64,000 nucleotides of DNA from Ruminococcus sp. YE71 (GTDB lineage: Bacteria; Bacillota; Clostridia; Oscillospirales; Ruminococcaceae): NCBI RefSeq assembly GCF_900119155.1, contig NZ_FPIR01000009.1:1-64000 (forward strand), read 5' to 3'. The translations under genes were made by a program, and so were the position numbers. This document shows, piece by piece, positions 59,286 through 64,000 of this stretch (positions within the stretch are counted from its first letter, which is position 1; the number at the start of each line of letters is the position of its first letter). The notes under the pieces were generated by a model, which had not been told where the DNA came from, searched no databases, and worked only from the letters and a program-made list of their open reading frames with translations.

Positions 59286-62186
59286 TTATTCGATCACGAC
59301 CTTGACCGCCCTGTTTGTGAGGTCGGACGTATCGAGTTTGCCGTTCACATAGGCGCCTACCACAATGTAATAAGTGCCTTTCGGGGTGTTCTTGTAGGTG
59401 AACGAAGTCGTATTTGCATCGACAGTCTTTGCGATCTTCCATGTCTTGCCGTTGGTCGTGTATGCGATAACATACTTCTGCGCGTTCGGGACAGCCGTCC
59501 ATGTCAGCCTGAACGCATTTCCCTGAACCTCAGCTTTAGTTTCGGGATAAACAGGTGCAGGTGCTTTCGATGTTACAACTATCGCATTGGAATCATCCGT
59601 ATACCACTCGCCGTCTATCTTTGCGAAGACAACGACCTTGTACTCCTTGCCAGGGATCAGTCCTGTGATGGTATAGGTGTTCGTATTGCCCTCCGCGAGC
59701 ATCTTCCACGAACCGTCGAAGTAATTCATGACTGCGTACTTTTCCGCGCCTGCGACCTTTGTCCAGTTCAGCCTGACCGCGCCATCGCCCTTCTCGTAGG
59801 TGATGGTCGGGTTCTTCACTTCGCCGTCAATGAGCACATATTCGATATCGCTGCTTACAGCGAAGTCGTAAGCCGCCGAACCCTCATTACAGTATATCAC
59901 AAGCGACGGGCAGTTTCTGAACGCCACAGTGCCTATCGTTGTCACGCTGTCGGGAATGGTCGCGGACGAGAGCGAGGTGCAGTTCTCGAACGCCTTAACG
60001 CCTATCGAAGTCACGCTGTCGGGGATGGTGACAGATGTAAGTGACTCGCAGTTTTGGAATGTGTAGTCGGATATGTTTTTCAGGCTGTTTGAGAGGGTAA
60101 CAGAACCAAGCGAAGTGCAGCTCTCGAACGCATTTCTGCCCATCAATAACACACTGTCGGGAATGGTCACGGACGGAAGTGCCGTACAGTTGCGGAACGC
60201 GTAGTCACCTATATCGTTCAGGTTGTTCGGCAGGTCCAGAGACGTAAGCTGCTTGCAGCCCTCGAATGAATGCTCGCCTATTGAAGTCACACTTTCGGGA
60301 ATGGTAACAGCTGTGAACGCTTCGCAGTACTCAAATGCCCATTTTTCTATCGCGGTCACAGTGTCGGGAATGGTCACATTTTCAAGAGACTTGCATCCCA
60401 CGAATACGCCCTGACTGATCTTAGTGAGGCTGTTCGGAATGTGTACGGAAGTGAGTGATGTGCAGAAATCGAATGCGTTGCGTTCTATATCGGTCACGCT
60501 GTCGGGAATGACGAGAGTTGTGAGTGCTGAGCATTTATGGAATGCCCAGCCGCCGATCGTTTTCATACCGTCCGGTAAAGTCACAGAGGTAAGTGCGGTG
60601 CAGCCTTCAAATGTATAATTTCCTATCCGAGTCAGGCTGTTCGGAATATTCACATCTGAAAGCATCGAACAGTTCTGGAATGCTTCGTAGTCGATCAGGG
60701 TCACGCTGTCTGGAAGGGTCACGGATCTGAGAGAGGAGCATTCCCTGAATGCCATGGCAGGGATCACGGTCACGCTGCACGGGATGGACACAGAGGTAAG
60801 TTTTTTGCAGCCGTTGAATACCGATTCGCCGAGCGTGGTCACGCTGTCGGGGATGGTCACAGAGGTAAGTGCGGTGCAGCCGTTGAATACGAAGTTGCCT
60901 ATCGAAGTCACACCTTCAGAAATTGTCACAGATCCAAGTGCCGTGCAGCCTGTGAATACAGAATTTCCTATTTCAGTCACGCCGTTTGGAATGGTCACGG
61001 AGTCTATATTTTTATTGCGTGCGAACACATTGTCATTGATCTTAGTTACATCATCGGGAATAATAACATCTCCCGATGCGTTTGAACCGTCGATCAGGAT
61101 GCCGTTTAGTACAACGAGAGGATCTTCTTTTGCTTTATTTACGAGCCATCTTGTTCCCTTGAACGCGTCTGCGCCAATATCCGTGATACTTTCGGGAATG
61201 GTCACGGATGCGAGCGCACTGCATCCGATAAATGCCGAGTTGCCTATCGAAGTCACGCTGTCGGGAATGGTCACGGATGTGATCGCCGTACACTTTATAA
61301 ATGCCGAGTCGTTTATCGTAGTCACGCCATCGGGAATGACCACGTCCCCCGATGCGGTCGTTCCGTCGAGCAGGATATTGCTGACGATAACGAGAGGAGT
61401 TTCGGCTTTCATATTATCAAGCCATTTTGTACCTGAAAAAGCATCCTTGCCGATCTCTGTCACACTGTCCGCAATAGTCACGGACTCAAGCACGTTGCAG
61501 CCCCTGAATGCCGTGGCGCCTATGGAAGTGACGCCGTCCGAAATGGTCGCGGATGTAAGTGAAGTACAGCCCTCAAATGAACGCTCGCCTATCGAAGTAA
61601 CACTGCCGGGGATCGTCACCGATCTAAGCGATCTGCAATACAGGAATGCCGCTTCATCTATCGAAGTCACGCCTTCGGGGATGTTTATCGAGGTGAGCGA
61701 AGAACAGCCATAGAATGCCCAGGTGCCTATCGGGGAAGTCACATTTTCAGGGATGTTCACAGATGAAAGCGAAGAACAGTGCTGGAATACATGGGCGCCT
61801 ATCGAAGTCACACTGTCGGGGATGTCCACAGCTCTGAGTGAAGAACAGCCATAGAATGCATAGCTTTCTATCGTTGTCACACCGTCGGGGATGGTCACAG
61901 ACTTGACCGAGGTGCAGTAATAAAACAGCTCCGTGCCCAACGAAGTTATCTTGTGCCCGCCGATCTCAGACGGGATGTTGATGACGGCATCTTTTCCGAG
62001 ATATTTTGTCAGCTCGGCCGTTCCGTCATCGAGGATCCTGTATTTGAAATCCCCCGCGATCTCCGCGTCAGCCGTGATAGCCGTCAGGTTCGAGACCGTC
62101 TGCATTATCGGCAGAGCAGGCACCGCCCCCGAGACCATCGACAGCGCAGCGATGCCTGCCGTTACTCTTTTCATAACGTTTCGCAT
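59286..62186 (-). CDS. Secreted BspA-type leucine-rich-repeat surface protein
   Basis: 966 residues. A signal peptide (MKRVTAGIAALSMVSGAVPA) precedes a short cap and about 28 LRR_5 repeats of 23 residues with the pattern CTSLTSVTIPDSVTSIG..AF.G (about 75-790). Two larger spacers with DPLVVLNGILIDG-like sequence break the array. Two C-terminal Fn3-like modules follow (about 795-966), the pair matching the end of the giant protein at 581. No LPXTG anchor. AAGGAGGAG supports the ATG. BspA-type proteins often bind host or microbial surfaces; the target is unknown. Confidence 0.9.
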   Translation of the reverse strand: MRNVMKRVTAGIAALSMVSGAVPALPIMQTVSNLTAITADAEIAGDFKYRILDDGTAELTKYLGKDAVINIPSEIGGHKITSLGTELFYYCTSVKSVTIPDGVTTIESYAFYGCSSLRAVDIPDSVTSIGAHVFQHCSSLSSVNIPENVTSPIGTWAFYGCSSLTSINIPEGVTSIDEAAFLYCRSLRSVTIPGSVTSIGERSFEGCTSLTSATISDGVTSIGATAFRGCNVLESVTIADSVTEIGKDAFSGTKWLDNMKAETPLVIVSNILLDGTTASGDVVIPDGVTTINDSAFIKCTAITSVTIPDSVTSIGNSAFIGCSALASVTIPESITDIGADAFKGTRWLVNKAKEDPLVVLNGILIDGSNASGDVIIPDDVTKINDNVFARNKNIDSVTIPNGVTEIGNSVFTGCTALGSVTISEGVTSIGNFVFNGCTALTSVTIPDSVTTLGESVFNGCKKLTSVSIPCSVTVIPAMAFRECSSLRSVTLPDSVTLIDYEAFQNCSMLSDVNIPNSLTRIGNYTFEGCTALTSVTLPDGMKTIGGWAFHKCSALTTLVIPDSVTDIERNAFDFCTSLTSVHIPNSLTKISQGVFVGCKSLENVTIPDTVTAIEKWAFEYCEAFTAVTIPESVTSIGEHSFEGCKQLTSLDLPNNLNDIGDYAFRNCTALPSVTIPDSVLLMGRNAFESCTSLGSVTLSNSLKNISDYTFQNCESLTSVTIPDSVTSIGVKAFENCTSLSSATIPDSVTTIGTVAFRNCPSLVIYCNEGSAAYDFAVSSDIEYVLIDGEVKNPTITYEKGDGAVRLNWTKVAGAEKYAVMNYFDGSWKMLAEGNTNTYTITGLIPGKEYKVVVFAKIDGEWYTDDSNAIVVTSKAPAPVYPETKAEVQGNAFRLTWTAVPNAQKYVIAYTTNGKTWKIAKTVDANTTSFTYKNTPKGTYYIVVGAYVNGKLDTSDLTNRAVKVVIE
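59870..61930 (-). repeat. Tandem LRR-coding repeats (about 69 bp units)
   Basis: The codons for the LRR array form imperfect 69-bp direct repeats such as GTCACGCTGTCGGGAATGGT on the plus strand. This is coding repetition; slippage or recombination could change copy number. Confidence 0.8.
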
Positions 62187-62355
62187 TGAAACTCCTCCTT
62201 ATATAAAATGAAGTTCGCCTCATAAGGACAGTGCTATCCCGTGAGGCACGGTATATTTACCAAAAAGTCCGAAAAGGCGCATTTGGTCTGCCAGCCTTTT
62301 CTATATACATTTAACAAAAGTGGCAGCTCGATTTTCAAATCTTTTGGATAAATAT

Positions 62356-62384
62356 ATCATAACATATTATCATTGATTTGTCAA
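62356..62384 (-). promoter_or_regulatory. Promoter of the LRR protein gene
   Basis: On the minus strand TTGACA (62379-62384), 17-nt spacer, TATGAT (62356-62361). It overlaps the 3' end of the upstream reading frame. Confidence 0.7.
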
Positions 62385-62903
62385 TATATCCCAGGATTTT
62401 TTTTCGCAAAAAAATGCAGAGCCCGCGAGCTCTGCAAATGTGTTCATATATCTCTCGCCTATTTCCTCAACACTCGCGGGGATGGTGATCTTCTCAAGGG
62501 AGTAGCATTCAATGAATATATAACTTGGGATGCAGTTTGCGAACGCGTTGTTGCCGATACTTTTCAGGCTCTGTTGCAGGCTGACCTCGCGGAGATATTT
62601 CATATCGGCGAAGGTTTCGTGGCACTGGAAGTAAGCCGGATCAGTGTCATATCCGCAGCCGATCGAGGTGACCTGCTTGCCCTCGATAGTATCGGGGATA
62701 TTCAGCAGAAAAAAAGGCCCCGTATAATAATCTATCTGAACTGTATCTTTTTCGGTTATACTGTACTTGAAAAAGCGCTCGGGCATTCCTTTTTGCCACA
62801 GGACTATATTAAACATGACATATATCAAGGTAAGTACGAGTAAAACTATCAATATGATATTGCATACTCTTTTTTTCCGAATGGGTCTCTTTCCGTTTTC
62901 CAT
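62370..62903 (-). CDS. Membrane-anchored short LRR_5 protein, abnormal C-terminus
   Basis: 177 residues. A basic start (KRPIRKKR) and one membrane helix (about 13-35) precede an outer domain with two LRR_5-like units (LREVSLQQSLKSIGNNAF, LEKITIPASVEEIG). The last 20 or so codons read through an intrinsic terminator (62408-62436) and into the next promoter before meeting a stop, so the native stop was probably upstream of the hairpin and lost by a small indel. Function unknown. Confidence 0.65.
   Translation of the reverse strand: MENGKRPIRKKRVCNIILIVLLVLTLIYVMFNIVLWQKGMPERFFKYSITEKDTVQIDYYTGPFFLLNIPDTIEGKQVTSIGCGYDTDPAYFQCHETFADMKYLREVSLQQSLKSIGNNAFANCIPSYIFIECYSLEKITIPASVEEIGERYMNTFAELAGSAFFCEKKSWDILTNQ
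62408..62436 (-). terminator. Intrinsic terminator inside the short LRR gene's reading frame
   Basis: On the minus strand, arms TGCAGAGC and GCTCTGCA are followed by seven Ts, about 40 nt before the formal stop at 62370. Confidence 0.8.
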
Positions 62904-63064
62904 AGAATGCCTTCTTTCTTACTGTACAACACAGAAGGAATAATTGTACCACAGAAAGTCAGTAATGTCAAGTAAGATCGGCGCGAAGAATATGTTCTCT
63001 TCGGGACAGTGTCCGAACAGGAACAGTCGGCAGAGTCTGACGCGGCAATATAATAATATGAAAC

Positions 63065-63094
63065 AAAAAGAGGGTCTCCGCATCGGTGACCCTC
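63065..63094 (-). terminator. Terminator after the CE12-like esterase gene
   Basis: Arms GAGGGTC and GACCCTC followed by TTTTTG on the minus strand. Confidence 0.75.
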
Positions 63095-63137
63095 CTGTAT
63101 ATTTTCTGTCGGAAAAACAGTGCTTCGATCCCTCAGC

Positions 63138-64000
63138 TCAATCCTCTCTCAGCCTTTCGGCGATCTTCAGATTCAGCGTTTTTGTCTCCTTGGCAGCCAT
63201 ATCTGCGATGATGGTGGCGCCCTTCGCGTTGAGGTGCGAGTTGTCGATGCCGTTCAGATTCAGATTTTTACAGTGGAGCGACGCGGTCGCAGCAGCACCG
63301 CCCTCGTTGTAAAGCTCATTATAATACGCAACGGTCTTTGCTGTCAAGTCGATGACGGGAATATTGTACTGCTTGCCAAGTGCGATGATGGCGGCAGCGT
63401 ATTTCTCATGTTCCTCATATCTCGGCATACCGACCTTGTCAGGGAAATCATCGCCGTACCGTCTTGTGATGGGCGTTACCAGCACGACCGTAGCGCCCCT
63501 TGCCTTTGCGCCCCTGATATATAAGTTCAGCAGCAACCACTCAAAAGAATACTGTCCGTCAGCATTTTTGCCTTCATCGTCAAGCGTGGAGAAATCGAGA
63601 CCCGGGTATGTTCCGTATCCGGGATACCTGGTCTCATCGACCTTTTCATCGTTGTGACCGAACTGGATGAACAGGTAATCGCCCTTGCCGATGGACTGAC
63701 GCAGCACCCTGTAGCTGTACATTTTCACATAGTTGCGGGCACTGGCGCCGCCTCTTCCAAGGTTAATGATCTTCACGCCGTTGAACTCATTTGCGAGCAT
63801 CATGCCCCAGCCAAAGACGCCTCTTTTTCTTATGTGTTCCTTTGAATAATCATAAGTGCAGATGCTGGAGTCGCCGATCACATAGACATTTCCCGAAAAC
63901 TGAAAGTCTTCCGCTTCATAATTGTGGACGACGGGCGCGGGTTCGGGTTCTACAGTGACCTCGAACGTCCTTGAATTCAGGTCGCGGACATCCCACTTGC
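63138..64000 (-). CDS. Rhamnogalacturonan acetylesterase-like SGNH hydrolase (CE12), 5' partial
   Basis: The gene runs off the right edge; 287 codons are visible. The first residues (KWDVRDLNSRTFEVTV) are the tail of the Fn3-like module seen at the C-termini of the proteins at 581, 14697 and 59286, followed by an EPEPAP linker. The SGNH domain has the nucleophile block YVIGDSSIC, Gly in NLGRGGASARN, Asn in FIQFGHNDEK and the terminal DNSHLNAKG with catalytic Asp and His. It would remove acetyl groups from pectin. Probably secreted; the signal peptide would lie outside the window. Confidence 0.87.
   Translation of the reverse strand, partial: KWDVRDLNSRTFEVTVEPEPAPVVHNYEAEDFQFSGNVYVIGDSSICTYDYSKEHIRKRGVFGWGMMLANEFNGVKIINLGRGGASARNYVKMYSYRVLRQSIGKGDYLFIQFGHNDEKVDETRYPGYGTYPGLDFSTLDDEGKNADGQYSFEWLLLNLYIRGAKARGATVVLVTPITRRYGDDFPDKVGMPRYEEHEKYAAAIIALGKQYNIPVIDLTAKTVAYYNELYNEGGAAATASLHCKNLNLNGIDNSHLNAKGATIIADMAAKETKTLNLKIAERLRED

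Noticed and set aside
60754-61713. Long plus-strand open frame opposite the LRR gene
   Set aside because: It is the antisense shadow of the repeats: low-complexity pattern, no ribosome site or domain.
59870-61930. CRISPR-like or satellite repeat array
   Set aside because: The repeats are imperfect 69-bp units in frame with LRR_5 protein repeats; no conserved repeat/unique spacer pattern.

Overview
This 64 kb window looks like chromosomal DNA of a Gram-positive anaerobe of the Oscillospiraceae, close to Ruminococcus. That is inferred from the 16S 5' end at the left edge, the many TTGACA/TATAAT promoters with 17-bp spacers, GGAGG ribosome sites, a folT/folC riboswitch locus, lactococcin-972-like loci, polysaccharide-directed secreted proteins (GH127, Cthe_2159-like, CE12-like) and BspA-type leucine-rich repeats. 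I saw no phage, insertion sequence, tRNA or CRISPR array.

Layout. 1-380: 5' end of a minus-strand rRNA operon with its promoter. 0.5-5.6 kb: a giant secreted protein split by one in-frame TGA. 5.9-8.4 kb: a divergent LytTR response regulator (also with an in-frame TGA) and its 7TM sensor kinase. 8.5-11 kb: esterase, DUF1349 protein, zinc-ribbon membrane protein. 11-13.2 kb: folC and folT under a tetrahydrofolate riboswitch. 13.3-14.4 kb: thioredoxin facing a Crp/Fnr regulator. 14.7-16.6 kb: Cthe_2159-like beta-helix protein. 16.7-19.9 kb: lactococcin-972-like locus 1. 20.2-24.3 kb: sigma/anti-sigma pair, Bcp peroxiredoxin, GGDEF sensor. 24.5 kb: an orphan structured RNA. 24.7-29.7 kb: ABC-2 transporter with a two-component system. 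29.9-31.7 kb: GH127 enzyme. 32-36 kb: locus 2 of the bacteriocin-transporter type. 36.2-40.9 kb: a five-gene ATP-grasp / alpha-E / transglutaminase / twin AstE-AspA-like operon. 42.1-45.8 kb: copper handling. 45.7-49 kb: a cluster of truncated and fused gene remnants. 49-55 kb: the surviving part of a TetR-controlled exporter/importer operon. 55.5-59.1 kb: ATC hydrolase-like protein and a MarR-controlled MATE-kinase fusion. 59.3-64 kb: LRR surface proteins and a CE12-like esterase running off the right edge.

Themes. Three secreted proteins end in the same Fn3-like module, and a fourth carries its tail before a catalytic domain; this points to a common surface or export function. Two bacteriocin-type loci have the same arrangement: small secreted peptide, intrinsic terminator, large permease, ATPase. 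Many genes carry visible cis-elements (palindromic operators for TetR and MarR, a Crp-like site at -41, a THF riboswitch with a Shine-Dalgarno-sequestering hairpin). The window also has an unusual number of broken frames: two in-frame TGAs, three 1-nt shifts (two of them in homopolymers), and four deletion or fusion junctions within 2.8 kb. Whether these are real decay or sequence error cannot be decided from the sequence alone.
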